NCBI RefSeq assembly: GCF_006874765.1
Contig: NZ_CP040840.1
Location: 1,472,501 to 1,536,500, forward strand
DNA from: Leptospira weilii
GTDB taxonomy: Bacteria; Spirochaetota; Leptospiria; Leptospirales; Leptospiraceae
DNA: 64,000 bases
Reading direction: 5' to 3'
Notes under the pieces: generated by a model
Told to the model about the DNA's origin: nothing
Seen by the model: the letters and a program-made list of their open reading frames with translations, nothing else
Databases searched by the model: none
Translations under genes and position numbers: made by a program
In this document: piece by piece, positions 1-14,129 of the stretch
How the letters are laid out: each line of letters begins with the position of its first letter
Position numbering within the stretch: the stretch's first letter is position 1

Positions 1-1
1 G

Positions 2-1183
<1,182 letters not shown>

Positions 1184-1187
<4 letters not shown>

Positions 1188-1921
1188 GCAAGGGGAGTCC
1201 TCCCGGAAAATACGGAACCTCGATTTTTCTTAACGGTCTGGAAGAAAGGATCGATTCTGAATTGGTTGCCCGCCCCATCGATATCCTTTTGCAAATGGAA
1301 AAAGATGCGGCTGCAATTGGTGTTCCCGTTTTAACTCCGGCTTCGGGTGCGGTTCTTCGTTTTCTTGTGGAGTGCGAACAGCCGGAGGAAATTCTCGAAC
1401 TCGGAACCGGATACGGGGTTTCCCTTTTTTGGATGGCTTCCGGTTTAAATAGAATCGCTAAGATCGTCTCCTTGGAGAGAGAGATTGATTATATCGCGCG
1501 AGTTCGTTCTTATTTGGAAAAACATCCTTTTCGTGATTTGGATATTCGTCTTTTAAAGGTTCATTGCCTTCGATATCTCAAGGAAGCGAGCGGGAATTCG
1601 GACGTGAAGTGGTCGGGCAAGTTCGTGTTTGTGGATTGTGATAAGGTCTTATATCCGGAAATTTTTCGGATTCTCAAACAAGTGCGACCGGACACAGCGG
1701 TGTTTGATAACGTTCTTTGGCACGGTAGAATTTTCGATCCTTCGAGACAGGCTCCTTCGGACAAAGCGGTGCGGGAATTTTGGGACGAAGTCAAAAGTTC
1801 GAATCTTCCCTATACTCTTTTTCCGGTCGGAGACGGGTTGCTTCGAATTCGATTTTGTGAATCCTTCGAAAGGAACAAGACCTTTTGCAGAGGGACGAAC
1901 GAACCCGTTTGTTCGTTTTAG
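1184..1921 (+). CDS. O-methyltransferase-like class I SAM enzyme
   Basis: Translation starts in the ATGA overlap with the MBL gene. The 245-residue product has a Rossmann SAM-binding motif E72-L-G-T-G-Y-G, an acidic second-strand end ([10 protein letters not shown]), and [16 protein letters not shown] followed by [14 protein letters not shown]. These match the order of motifs in the catechol/caffeoyl-CoA O-methyltransferase (YrrM) family, where the Asp and Asn near VFDN help bind the metal and substrate. No signal peptide is seen, so it should be cytoplasmic. Its substrate is not evident. Confidence 0.75.
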
Positions 1922-1939
1922 ACGTAAGGCGGAAAGCGA

Positions 1940-1992
<53 letters not shown>

Positions 1993-1995
1993 TGC

Positions 1996-4166
<2,171 letters not shown>

Positions 4167-4385
4167 ATATTTATTTCAACCATTTCACAACCTGCGAAAA
4201 GCGGAATCATGACAGTCCTGGGTTTTACCTTCGTTAAATAAGTTACATCCTTTGATCAAGGATCGGACTGGGCAACACGCGATTTGGGTAAACGGAGCTA
4301 TTCGAATTTGTTTTACCTGGAACGACGGAAAAGTTATAATAGAATTTATCGGAAACTATCATTACTGATCCCTATAAAAAAGAGT

Positions 4386-4419
4386 ACCAAAAATATATCA
4401 ATCATATCCCATTGTCATA
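4386..4419 (+). other. Short leader before the IS630 relic
   Basis: The 250 bases between the amidase stop (4166) and the relic hold no gene I can support. The short frame at 4284-4466 has no ribosome binding site and no family resemblance, and it overlaps the transposase. No clear terminal inverted repeat of the element was identified. Confidence 0.3.
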
Positions 4420-5071
<652 letters not shown>

Positions 5072-5403
5072 TCTATCTGTTCTGTTTGCGTGCGTTTTCT
5101 CGATTTTAAACGCGCGCAAACAGCGAGTGGTCTATGGAAACGTATGGAGATATTTTTTAAGATTTTGGGGCGGGACTTATTCTCTTTTTATCTTACCTTT
5201 TATCAAACTCGTCTTTCAAGCATAACTAACGTTAATTTGATGATTGAAAGTGAGAAAGAATATTCCAAAAGTGGAAATCCCTACTTTTAGAATTTGTTCG
5301 TAAAATCGCGATTTGTTGTAGTTCCCACATTTTAAGAATAGATTTACAAAGTTCAAATTCCGACTTCGTAAAGAAAAATGAATCATGAATTTCTTACGAC
5401 CTG

Positions 5404-5423
5404 CTCACGTTAAGTAACGTGAG
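5404..5423. repeat. Perfect 9-bp inverted repeat (CTCACGTTA/TAACGTGAG)
   Basis: Arms 5404-5412 and 5415-5423 are separated by two bases and could form a strong hairpin or a protein-binding palindrome. A partial copy, ACTCACGTTAAGTAAG, recurs near 5592-5607. It sits at the left edge of the dispersed repeat that starts at 5428, which suggests it belongs to that element. Confidence 0.65.
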
Positions 5424-5427
5424 TTTG

Positions 5428-5560
5428 GCGTAAGAAAGTTTGGGCGAATAAGAAACTAAAGTGCAACGACTCCCTATGGGTCGTCGTCGCAGCTCGCGAG
5501 TTTCATAGATAAAATGGCTCGCGACCGCGCTTAAACTCAATGTTGCTGCCTATGGTCGCA
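5428..5560. repeat. Dispersed Leptospira repeat, copy 1
   Basis: The stretch beginning GTAAGAAAGTTTGGGCGAAT is repeated at 21968-22072, including the CAACGACTCCCTATG core, the CGTCGTCGC arm, GCTCGCGACCGCGCTT and TGTTGCTGCCT. The two copies differ by small insertions: this one carries an extra GAGTTTCATAGATAAAATG segment. No convincing gene lies anywhere in 5072-5646, and the frame at 5090-5290 lacks support. The region looks like repeat-filled intergenic DNA between the IS relic and the 3' end of the RND operon. Confidence 0.75.
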
Positions 5561-5646
5561 ACATATAATCGCTTTCGCATTTTGTTATACCGAACTCACG
5601 TTAAGTAAGTTTTGAGACAGGTTTGTCGAAATCGCATTCTCTTGAC

Positions 5647-6021
5647 CTACAACAAGAACCAGTAGTATGAAAACGCAACGATCACGGAAAGGTAGCCGAT
5701 TATATAAATCCAAAGTCTGTGTTTGTACACGAATTGAAATAGTATCGTATCATAGGCATGATTGGAATTTGGAAAAATATCCCGGTTATTTTGGGAATTG
5801 TCCGAAAGTCCGTTTTTCCATGAGGCTATCACTTTTGTAAAATCTTTTCCGAATGAACTTTTCGGAATGAAATTCTCAAAATGGAATATTTTCGCTTTCT
5901 CCTGACAGCGATCGCAATCCCTAATATGATTCCTAAGAAAGATTGGAATCCTCTTCCCGGAATATAAATTTTCCTTAATGTATTCATCTTCAAAACATAT
6001 GTCGGTATTCATGGGCTCCAT
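5647..6021 (-). CDS. Zinc-finger anti-sigma-like membrane protein
   Basis: The 124-residue product has HIRDCDRCQEK near residues 32-42, matching the HxxxCxxC zinc motif of anti-sigma factors (zf-HC2). One transmembrane segment lies at the very C-terminus (YIIGYLSVIVAFSYYWFLL). That arrangement fits a cytoplasmic sigma-binding domain anchored in the inner membrane. It is 16 bases after the RND permease gene and is the last gene of the minus-strand operon. No sigma factor gene lies beside it, so the partner is unknown. Low Cys/His content elsewhere argues against a plain metal carrier. Confidence 0.55.
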   Translation of the reverse strand: MEPMNTDICFEDEYIKENLYSGKRIPIFLRNHIRDCDRCQEKAKIFHFENFIPKSSFGKDFTKVIASWKNGLSDNSQNNRDIFPNSNHAYDTILFQFVYKHRLWIYIIGYLSVIVAFSYYWFLL

Positions 6022-6037
6022 CGTTTTTGGATTTCCT

Positions 6038-9000
6038 TTATATTTTCTTAGAACGTTTTTTGATTTTATTTTGTAGCGGAATACTTTTATGATCTTCCAG
6101 AAGATAGGGGACCGCGATTTTAAAAAATGCGGGAAATAAAAGTATTGTAAGAGCCGTCGAGATGGACAATCCTGCGACTACCGTTACGGCAAGGGGCCTC
6201 CACAGCTGACTCCCTTCTCCCGAATCCAAAACGGACGGAAGTAATCCCAGAACCGTGGTTATGGTAGTGATCAGGATCGGGCGAATTCGTTCTCGGATTC
6301 CTTCGGTTAATAATACGTCGATTTCGTAATATTGATTTGATTTTAATTTTTCTAAAAAAGTTTCCACAATTAATATCGAATTGTTCACGGTAATTCCTGC
6401 CAACATAACGAAACCGATATATACGGAAATATTTAAGGACATACGAAACACGAATAGAGTTAAAATCACTCCCGCCGCAGAGAATGGAATGGTAAGTACA
6501 ATTAGAAACGGAAGTAAAAAGGACTCGAATAAAGACGATAAAATACAAACGATTATGATGAATGCCAAGACGATTAAATTGATCATCTCGGTTTTACTCT
6601 CTTTCAGTTTTTTGTAATTTCCAGTCATTTCGTAATGATAGTTTTCCGGGAAAGAAATTTTCTTTAAAGCGGTTTCAATTTTGAAAACGGCCGAACCGGT
6701 ATCGATGTCGCCTAACTTAGAGGTGAGTCCGTAAGTTCTTCGTTTGTTTTTTCTATAAATCCTGGACTCCGCTTTTTCCTTTTTGATCGAACTGAGTTCG
6801 ATCAAGGGTGTTTTCGAGACTTTTTCCGATTGAGAGGAAGGAATTGCGACTCCAAAAACCGACTCGGGGCCTTCTCTGTCTTCTTCGGAAAATCGGACTC
6901 GAATGTCTATCTCCTTGTCTTTATCGTAAAACTTAGTGGGAATGGAGCCAGTATATGCAGTTTTCATAAAGTTGGCGATTTGGTTGGGCAACAATCCGGA
7001 TTGCGAGGCTTTCACTTTGTCGATCGAAAAAGTGATTTGATCTTTTCCTTCCTTAAAACGAAGGGCAACCTGCTGAATTCCGGGTATTCCTCCTATTTCT
7101 TTTGCGGATTCTCTGGCTAACTCTTTGATCGTTTCAGCTTCGTCTCCTATAATTTCAATATCGATTTCCTTGGATCCCTCTCCGGCGCCGGATTCGGTAT
7201 AAAATACGAATGCGTTCTTTAGTTCGTCCGTTTCTTTTTTTAATTCGGTGATAACGTCGTTGGTCGATTTACCTTCCCGGAAAGAAACGGGTTTTAACTT
7301 TATCATCAGATCCGAATGCCATTTTTCGACTTTGGAGGATACTTTTTCCACGTTCGGATTCTTTTCGATCGCCCTTTCCACGCTCTTTGTGATCAAATCG
7401 GTCGCATCAAGATGGGTTCCTGTTTCTACTTCCAAAGACGCGCTGATCTCGTTGGAATCGGTCGGATCAATGTATTCCTGTTTTAAAAAATAAGAAAGGC
7501 AAAGACAAACTACGATGATAGCCGTGGAATAAAGCGCGGTTTTATTGTAGTGTTTGAGTAGAAACCGCAAAGATTTCGTTAAATCAAATCGTAGAAGTTC
7601 ATGTTGATTTGGTGATTCGGAATTTAATTTCGTTTGACGACGCCGCAAAATTTGATTCCGGAGCCAAGGTAGGATCTTACAGCGCGCGCCAAAACCTGCT
7701 AAGCGATTCTTAGAGAGCAAAGGCATTGCGTTTTCTGCTTTATCAGAAAGATTAAGCTGCAAGGTTCTGTCCCAGTATTGGGATAGAACCTTATGATACA
7801 TTTCGATTTCGATATAAGATTTCATTTTTGAAATATACGTAAGAATATACTGCGGCGGAACGAGAGTTTGAAACCGACTCTCCTTCGTTAAAATAAATTT
7901 GGCAAGAGTGGGCAAAAAAGTTAGGGATACGATTAAAGAGGTGACCAAAGACGCTGAAACGGTAATCGCAAGACCTCCGTAGAGATCCCGTAGCTCTCGG
8001 GAACTGAAAAAGATCGGAAAAAAAACCGCAATGCTGGTCAAAACGGACGCGAACAATTCCTTCGACAATCCGGAAGAGGCTTTTAAAATTCCGTCTTTTA
8101 CGAATCCGTTTTCGTGGTGAACAAAAAAGATACGATCGATAACCACCACCGAACAATCCACAAGCATTCCCACGCCCAAAGCCAATCCGCAAAGGGAGAT
8201 AACGTTGATCCCTACGTTGAAAAAATACATCAATCCGAACGTCGAAATGATAGAAAGCGGAATCGATACGGATACGAGAATCGTAGCGTAGAAGTTCCGT
8301 AAAAAAAGAAACAAAACGACGACTGCGATGATACCTCCCTGAATTGCAGAATCCGCAACTTTTGCGATAGCCGTTTTGATCGTCTGAGACTGATCGTAGT
8401 TGATACTTTGTTGAATCCCTTCTATATGAATCGAGGAAAGTTCCCTTCGGAGTTCTTCGCATAACGCCAATGAATTTGCGTCGCCCGCTTTTTGAACATA
8501 AATGGATACTACTTCTTTACCCGCGTCCCTTGCTATGTCTTCCTTTTCTCTGAACCCGTCCTTCACATTCGATATATCCGATAAGTAAACGATTTGCTCC
8601 GACTTACCGACCGTAATCGGTATTTTTCCGATCTCTTTAATTTGAATCAACTTACCGATCACCCGTATATTGATATAGTTGTCTCCGATCAATAAATTTC
8701 CGGCGGGAACGTCTACGTTCGCGGTTCTGATCTTGGATAAGACTTCTTCCAATCCGACCCCGGTCTGTAATAATTTACCCTTGTCTATATCGATGTTTAT
8801 CTCTCTTTGAAATCCTCCTCCGACGTGAATTTCACTGACTCCGTCGATTCTTTCGAATTTCTTTTTATATTTGTTTTCGCCGAATTCTCTCAAGTCCTTC
8901 AATTTGTATTTTTCGGATTCGAGTTTTACGATGAAGATCGGTTTGTTGGTGGGATCGTATCTGAGAATGGCGGGCTCTTCCACTTCTCTGGGAAAATTAC

Positions 9001-9352
9001 CTCGTATGAGATCGATTTTAGAACGTACTTCGAGAGAACGATACGAGACTTTGGTGCCGGGTTTGAATATGACGTTGATCCTAGATTCCCCTTCTTCGGA
9101 AGAGGATAGAATATCCTCGATCCCGCCTACTCCGGAAATTTGTTCTTCGATCGGTTTTGTTATGATTTCTTCGATTTTACCGGGTGAAATTCCGGGATAT
9201 CGAGTCAGTATGGTGATAGCCGGAGAACTCGTCGGAGGCATTAACGAAATCGGAAGTCTTGGAATGGAAATGAATCCGAAAATTCCGACCGCCACAAACA
9301 ACATAAACGTTGTTATATGTCTTCTGTATAATAGACCGATTAAAGAATCCAT
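6038..9352 (-). CDS. RND efflux permease with an in-frame repeat insertion
   Basis: This is an inner-membrane proton-driven RND exporter subunit of 1,104 residues. It has the N-terminal TM helix, two large periplasmic loops, and the TM4 motif GLALGVGMLVD399-C-S-VVVID. Only one of the two usual TM4 aspartates is present, as in heavy-metal-type (CusA-like) pumps. The family usually runs to about 1,020-1,050 residues. The excess lies near residues 515-580 (about 7,620-7,800), where an Arg/Lys-rich segment (KNRLAGFGARCKI) is encoded by a dispersed palindromic repeat. The gene follows a second RND gene with 64 bases between, which again hold part of that repeat. Substrate is unknown. Confidence 0.85.
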   Translation of the reverse strand: MDSLIGLLYRRHITTFMLFVAVGIFGFISIPRLPISLMPPTSSPAITILTRYPGISPGKIEEIITKPIEEQISGVGGIEDILSSSEEGESRINVIFKPGTKVSYRSLEVRSKIDLIRGNFPREVEEPAILRYDPTNKPIFIVKLESEKYKLKDLREFGENKYKKKFERIDGVSEIHVGGGFQREINIDIDKGKLLQTGVGLEEVLSKIRTANVDVPAGNLLIGDNYINIRVIGKLIQIKEIGKIPITVGKSEQIVYLSDISNVKDGFREKEDIARDAGKEVVSIYVQKAGDANSLALCEELRRELSSIHIEGIQQSINYDQSQTIKTAIAKVADSAIQGGIIAVVVLFLFLRNFYATILVSVSIPLSIISTFGLMYFFNVGINVISLCGLALGVGMLVDCSVVVIDRIFFVHHENGFVKDGILKASSGLSKELFASVLTSIAVFFPIFFSSRELRDLYGGLAITVSASLVTSLIVSLTFLPTLAKFILTKESRFQTLVPPQYILTYISKMKSYIEIEMYHKVLSQYWDRTLQLNLSDKAENAMPLLSKNRLAGFGARCKILPWLRNQILRRRQTKLNSESPNQHELLRFDLTKSLRFLLKHYNKTALYSTAIIVVCLCLSYFLKQEYIDPTDSNEISASLEVETGTHLDATDLITKSVERAIEKNPNVEKVSSKVEKWHSDLMIKLKPVSFREGKSTNDVITELKKETDELKNAFVFYTESGAGEGSKEIDIEIIGDEAETIKELARESAKEIGGIPGIQQVALRFKEGKDQITFSIDKVKASQSGLLPNQIANFMKTAYTGSIPTKFYDKDKEIDIRVRFSEEDREGPESVFGVAIPSSQSEKVSKTPLIELSSIKKEKAESRIYRKNKRRTYGLTSKLGDIDTGSAVFKIETALKKISFPENYHYEMTGNYKKLKESKTEMINLIVLAFIIIVCILSSLFESFLLPFLIVLTIPFSAAGVILTLFVFRMSLNISVYIGFVMLAGITVNNSILIVETFLEKLKSNQYYEIDVLLTEGIRERIRPILITTITTVLGLLPSVLDSGEGSQLWRPLAVTVVAGLSISTALTILLFPAFFKIAVPYLLEDHKSIPLQNKIKKRSKKI
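7738..7792. repeat. Palindromic dispersed repeat inside the RND gene
   Basis: Bases 7738-7768 match 9381-9411 with three differences in 31. Immediately after, 7761-7774 and 7779-7792 form a 14-base inverted repeat (AAGGTTCTGTCCCA against TGGGATAGAACCTT) with one mismatch and a 4-base loop. The element is translated in frame as part of the permease, in the cytoplasmic region between the two halves of the pump, where an insertion could be tolerated. Confidence 0.75.
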
Positions 9353-9380
9353 TTACAGCGTGTCCCAAAACTCCAGTTTA

Positions 9381-9411
9381 CTTTATCGGAAAAATCAAGC
9401 TGCAAGGTTCT
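9381..9411. repeat. Second copy of the palindromic dispersed repeat
   Basis: This copy lies in the 64-base gap between the two RND genes (9353-9416) and is preceded by TGTCCCAAAACTCCAG. It shares AAGCTGCAAGGTTCT with the coding copy. Its position suggests that such elements land between and inside genes of this operon. Confidence 0.7.
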
Positions 9412-9416
9412 TACAT

Positions 9417-12400
9417 CTATTTCTGTTTTACGATCGAGAAATAAGCCGCGGGTATGATAACCACGGTAAAAACAGTGGAAGCCGTTAAACCGCCTAACAC
9501 CGCTAAGGCCATCGGCTCTTGGGGAGATTCGCCGCCGATTGCAAGCGCCGCCGGCAAAAGTCCTAAAACCGTAGTCAGAGTAGTATTCAGGATCGTGTCG
9601 ATTCTTCGGTAGATCGTACCGTATACCGCTTCTTCAACGTTTTTCTTTTTATCGACCAAGGTGAAAAACTCTATTAGAATAATTGCATTATTGACCACCA
9701 ACCCGCTTAACATGACCATTCCCATTCCTGAAACTATATTCAACGAGTTGCCCGAGAATATTAAAAACATCAGGGAACCCGATCCGACCATCACGATGGA
9801 TACCATCACGACTAACGGTAAAATTAAATTTTCGAACTGAGACGCTAAGGTCATGTAGACCAAAATTAATGCGAAAAGACCGGCCCAGGCCAGGGCTTCG
9901 AAGGATTTGTTCGTTTCTTTCGCGATTTCGCCCGGAAGAACGGAGATATCCTTATCTTTTTCAAAACGTGTGATGATCTCCGAAATCTTTCGTTCTATGA
10001 TTTCGGCCGATTCCTTAGGAATTGCGGATACGATCGCGATTCTTTTTCCCTCTAATCGCATAATTTTACGCAAGGTTTTTGTTTGTGAAACTTCCGCTAT
10101 CGCGTCCAAGAAAATATTTTTTCCGCTCGGTAAACGAATCGGAATTTCGCGTAACGAATCGAATCCAAGTCTATCCGCCGATTGAAATCGAACCAACACG
10201 TCGTATTCGAAATCGTTTTCTCTAAATCTTGTGGCAATATCCCCTTTGATGGAAGTCTTTAGAGTGGTGGCTATGTCCTCCACGCTTAGGCCGAAGTGGG
10301 CCATCTTTTCTCGGTCCAATTCTACTTTTAGTTGAGGCGTTTCTTCCCGAGCCGACGAGGAAACGGAAATCGTTTCGTTCGTGGAGACCAATTCGTTTTC
10401 GACTTCGTTCGCGATTTTACGGATGAGGTTTAAGTCTTGTCCCGAGATTTCCACGGAGATTCCTCCTCCGCCGGAACCGAAGATGCCGCCTAACACGCTA
10501 CCGGCGATTCGAGTTCCGATTTTAGAACGATAATTTTTTTCTATCTCGGATAGCTCTCTGGAGAATCCGATTAAAAATTTCTCCGCTTTGTTTTTGTCGG
10601 CAAGTTTAACGAAGATCGAAGCTCGATTCAGACCGAAGTCCCCTTTGGGATTCAATATGATATCCTTTTCCTCGTATCCGATTCTTGAAAATGCGGTTTC
10701 AACGGTTTTATCTTGAGTGAGTTTTTTCGTGATCGTATCTACGACTTTTTTTGTATAATTTAGATTGGATCCTTCCGGTGCAACGATATCGATGTAGAAT
10801 TCTCCCTGATCGATCTCGGTCAGCATTTCTTTCGGAATTAGAATAAAAAACAAACCCGCTACAAGTATGGAGCCTAACCCAACGTATACGGCGAAAGTTT
10901 TCCTTCGGATGAAAAAGACCGCCATGGACGCGAAAGAATTTCTGATTGTGGAAAGGATTTTTTCTCTGCGAATTTCGATCGCTTGCGGAAACGTTCCTAT
11001 TCCCTTCGAAAAGAAATCGTATTGCGTTAAAACGGGCACAAGCGTCGCCGAGGTAAAAAGCGAGGAGATGAGCGAAAACGAAATTGTTAATGCGAACTCT
11101 CCGAAAATTTCGGCGGCGATCCCTTCGACGAATAGGATCGGCAGGAATACGACGACGCTCGTGATCGTTGATCCCAGGATGGATCCGAATACCTCTTTTG
11201 TTCCCTCGATACTCGCTTGGATCGGATCGGGGATCGTTTTCTTTTTAGAAGCTACCGATTCTAAAACGACAGTTGCGGAATCCACAACCATTCCGACACC
11301 GATCGCTAGTCCGCCTAACGACATCGTATTGATCGTAAGACCGAATCCGAACATCATCAAAAAAGTCGCCATAACCGAAATGGGCACCGCACTGATGACG
11401 ACGATCGGTTCTCGGATATTTCCTAAAAAAAAGCTCAGTACACAATAACAAATGATCACCGCGAGAATTCCCGCCCAGGCGACGGAAGCGATGGAGTCTT
11501 CGATCAATATCGATTGATCCGATATGATTTGAAAACGGATCTTGTCCCCGAATTTTTCGTTCAGCTCTGCGATTAAATTCCTCAAGTCGGACGCGACTGA
11601 AACCGTATTTTTTCCGGATTCTTTTTTGAGAACCATAGAAATACATTCCTCGTCCATCAAACCGCTTATGCTGGTTCTTTCTTTAAAAGTATCCTTTACG
11701 TCGCCTACGGTTCCGAGATAAATAGGAACTCCGGCCTTTGTAACCCCAACTACCGTATCCTCAATGGATGCGACCGAAGGAAAAAGCCCGTCGGTTCGAA
11801 CTAATATTTCCTTATCTCCCTCCCTTACGTTACCGGCGGGAAATCCGAAATTGCTGGAATCGATTTGATTGACCAAATCCTGAATTCGTATATTATGAGC
11901 TTCTAATCTTCCTTTGTCTACGTTAACCTGAATTTGCCTTTCAAATCCTCCGGATAACGAGATGGCCGCTACGCCGTCCACACGTTCGAAATATGGAATT
12001 ACGTTTTTACGTAAAAATAGTCGAACGTCTTTCAAATCGATACCGTTTGTTTTGACCGCAATCTGCATGACGGGCGCGCTGTTCGGATCGAAACGAATTA
12101 CGATGGATTTTTTTACGTCCTGAGGCAGAGAGCCTTTGACCAAATCTAGTTTTTCCCTGACTTGAATCAACGCCTGGTCGATTTCGGTTCCCCATCTAAA
12201 TCTCACCGTAACGATGGATATCCCTTCGATCGATTCGGATAAAATTCTGTCGACGCCTCCAACGGAGGAAAGGATTTCCTCGATGGGTTTGGTCACTAGG
12301 GATTCGATTTCCGTCGGAGCCACGTTGCTATAAACCGTAACGATCGTGAGAGACGGAAAACTCACGTCCGGAAGTAGTTCCATCTTTAATTTTGTCAGCC

Positions 12401-12476
12401 CTACGTATCCGAACAGAACGAGTAAGAAGAATACGACTAACGTTGTTACCTTTCTTCTTAGGAAAAATTCAATCAC
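9417..12476 (-). CDS. RND efflux permease
   Basis: The 1,019-residue product is a full-length RND pump subunit for the inner membrane. The N-terminus MIEFFLRRKVTTLVVFFLLV is the first TM helix, and the TM4 motif GLAIGVGMVVD399-S-A-TVV again carries a single Asp. The TM10-12 region (NSLNIVSGMGMVMLSGLVVNNAI) is intact. There is no internal expansion, in contrast to the following paralogue. Two neighbouring RND genes of different sequence suggest a heteromeric trimer, as in MdtBC, or two separate pumps. It starts 27 bases after the Ig-like lipoprotein gene. Substrate is not evident. Confidence 0.88.
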   Translation of the reverse strand: MIEFFLRRKVTTLVVFFLLVLFGYVGLTKLKMELLPDVSFPSLTIVTVYSNVAPTEIESLVTKPIEEILSSVGGVDRILSESIEGISIVTVRFRWGTEIDQALIQVREKLDLVKGSLPQDVKKSIVIRFDPNSAPVMQIAVKTNGIDLKDVRLFLRKNVIPYFERVDGVAAISLSGGFERQIQVNVDKGRLEAHNIRIQDLVNQIDSSNFGFPAGNVREGDKEILVRTDGLFPSVASIEDTVVGVTKAGVPIYLGTVGDVKDTFKERTSISGLMDEECISMVLKKESGKNTVSVASDLRNLIAELNEKFGDKIRFQIISDQSILIEDSIASVAWAGILAVIICYCVLSFFLGNIREPIVVISAVPISVMATFLMMFGFGLTINTMSLGGLAIGVGMVVDSATVVLESVASKKKTIPDPIQASIEGTKEVFGSILGSTITSVVVFLPILFVEGIAAEIFGEFALTISFSLISSLFTSATLVPVLTQYDFFSKGIGTFPQAIEIRREKILSTIRNSFASMAVFFIRRKTFAVYVGLGSILVAGLFFILIPKEMLTEIDQGEFYIDIVAPEGSNLNYTKKVVDTITKKLTQDKTVETAFSRIGYEEKDIILNPKGDFGLNRASIFVKLADKNKAEKFLIGFSRELSEIEKNYRSKIGTRIAGSVLGGIFGSGGGGISVEISGQDLNLIRKIANEVENELVSTNETISVSSSAREETPQLKVELDREKMAHFGLSVEDIATTLKTSIKGDIATRFRENDFEYDVLVRFQSADRLGFDSLREIPIRLPSGKNIFLDAIAEVSQTKTLRKIMRLEGKRIAIVSAIPKESAEIIERKISEIITRFEKDKDISVLPGEIAKETNKSFEALAWAGLFALILVYMTLASQFENLILPLVVMVSIVMVGSGSLMFLIFSGNSLNIVSGMGMVMLSGLVVNNAIILIEFFTLVDKKKNVEEAVYGTIYRRIDTILNTTLTTVLGLLPAALAIGGESPQEPMALAVLGGLTASTVFTVVIIPAAYFSIVKQK

Positions 12477-12503
12477 GGATAAAATCTCATTTTGAAGTTA
12501 ACT

Positions 12504-14129
12504 TTAAGGGGAAACGGAAAATCTGACGGAATAATCCTGTTCCAGATAATTTCCGTACAAATCTTTAGCCCCGTCGGGTCCGCCCTTTACCGTGAAAATG
12601 TAAGAGTTCGGAGATTCCGTGAGTCCGAAAATCGAAGTCTTATAGATGTTAGGCGCCGCTCCTAACTGAGGTAGAAGCAGATAAGGATTTCCCGAATTGG
12701 GACCGAAGTCGAAACTCACCGAAAATTGTAAGGAAGACAATATCATATTCAAATCGGTTTCGGAACAAGTATTCGATCTGAAATCGTCTCTGCAAAAAGC
12801 AACGTAAAACGCTTTCGCGCCCCCCGCGGAATAATTATACGCGGGACCCAGACCGCCGTCGTGCTGAAGCGAATTGATTACGCCGTCTAACAATCGATTG
12901 GCGAGAGAATGCGCGTTACTCAGATAGATATTCTGTACGAAAAGATACTTACTTCTCGGTCCGTTCACTTGAGTGTTATAAGTGAACGTTTTGTTCAGGC
13001 TGTTTCCTTGGGCGTCTTTGACGGAATTCGTCACCTGTATCTGATATATTTGATTGATCGATAAATTAGAATTCGGATGTATGATAAATCCGGTATTGGC
13101 TCCTCCCGAATTTTCGACGATGGTAAAAGTTACCGAAGGGCTGAATGTGATTCCGTTCAATAAGCTGGAGGGTAATACGGGTTCCGAAAAATCGATCATA
13201 AAATCGTCGGTCTTTTCGAAACCTCCGATGATCGCGAATTCATTCAATACGAAGTTTCCGGTATTCGTAGTGGATCTAATGTTCGTCAGAGTGGGTTGTA
13301 CAAAATCGGAACCTACGGTAAATCCGATTCGATACGTCTGCAAAAGCGGATTTCCGATACTGTCTTTGATGGGATTGGGAATCGTGACATTATAAGTGGT
13401 ACCGAAAGTCAAAGGTTGAATCGGTATAAATTCAAACGTCGTTCTATCCGGAGAAATGATAGTAGAGGGAAGGTTGAAGGTTACGGAAGGATTTGAGGTA
13501 ACTTCGGTAAGGACCTGATTTACATTCATTGGCTTGGAAAATCTGAGAAGTAAGTGCGCGTCCGAAGTAACTCCGATGGCCCCGTTCGAAGGCGAGCTAC
13601 CGGCTAACGTAGGTTCGATCGTGTCCGCGTTATAATTGAACTTGAGTATAAAATCTTGTTCTAAATTTTTACCTTGTTTGTCTTCCGCCTGAGATTTGGA
13701 AACGGTTAGAGTATAAATTCCAGGATCCGTAAGGGATACGGTGGGCTGAAAATGGAGAGTCGAACCCACCCAGGAATAGCTTCCCACAACGGTATTTTGC
13801 GAACTTTTTAGGGACAGGGCGGATTCCGTAAACGTCTGATTCATTTCTTTGGAAAAAGAAATGGAAAGAGCCGCCTTTGGATCGGCAATCGTTTGGTCGT
13901 TCAACGGCCAGCTTCCGATCACTCTTGGAGATTCTCCGTCCGAAAATACGGATAAGCCAGGAATTAAACTCAAAGGCCCTTTTCCATTGTCTATCAACTG
14001 ACTGCATCCGACAAAAAAAGATAAGATCCAAACCGCGGTTATCCGGTATGAAATTTTAACGAACGTGGAAGAGACGTATTTCCTATCCTTTGATTTTTTA
14101 CAACTCATGTTTAGCTTGTGTGTTTTCAT
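12504..14129 (-). CDS. Lipoprotein with repeated Ig-like (Big_5/SbsA-type) domains
   Basis: The 541-residue product has a long N-terminal hydrophobic segment ending in the lipobox SFFVGC near residue 42, so it is probably an outer-membrane or periplasmic lipoprotein. At least three Ig-like units follow. Each has the pattern P-x-N-G/D-x-x-(I/V)-x-x-x-x-L-x-(I/L)-x-F-S-K-P/E-M, as in LRFSKPMN and ISFSKEMN. The C-terminal part has the form (NSYIFTVKGGPDGAKDLYGNYL) found also in the preceding paralogue. The start overlaps the upstream stop by four bases, so the two are translationally coupled. Confidence 0.75.
   Translation of the reverse strand: MKTHKLNMSCKKSKDRKYVSSTFVKISYRITAVWILSFFVGCSQLIDNGKGPLSLIPGLSVFSDGESPRVIGSWPLNDQTIADPKAALSISFSKEMNQTFTESALSLKSSQNTVVGSYSWVGSTLHFQPTVSLTDPGIYTLTVSKSQAEDKQGKNLEQDFILKFNYNADTIEPTLAGSSPSNGAIGVTSDAHLLLRFSKPMNVNQVLTEVTSNPSVTFNLPSTIISPDRTTFEFIPIQPLTFGTTYNVTIPNPIKDSIGNPLLQTYRIGFTVGSDFVQPTLTNIRSTTNTGNFVLNEFAIIGGFEKTDDFMIDFSEPVLPSSLLNGITFSPSVTFTIVENSGGANTGFIIHPNSNLSINQIYQIQVTNSVKDAQGNSLNKTFTYNTQVNGPRSKYLFVQNIYLSNAHSLANRLLDGVINSLQHDGGLGPAYNYSAGGAKAFYVAFCRDDFRSNTCSETDLNMILSSLQFSVSFDFGPNSGNPYLLLPQLGAAPNIYKTSIFGLTESPNSYIFTVKGGPDGAKDLYGNYLEQDYSVRFSVSP

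Noticed and set aside
5090..5290. Small reading frame in the gap after the IS relic
   Set aside because: No ribosome binding site, no family resemblance, and it adjoins dispersed repeats.
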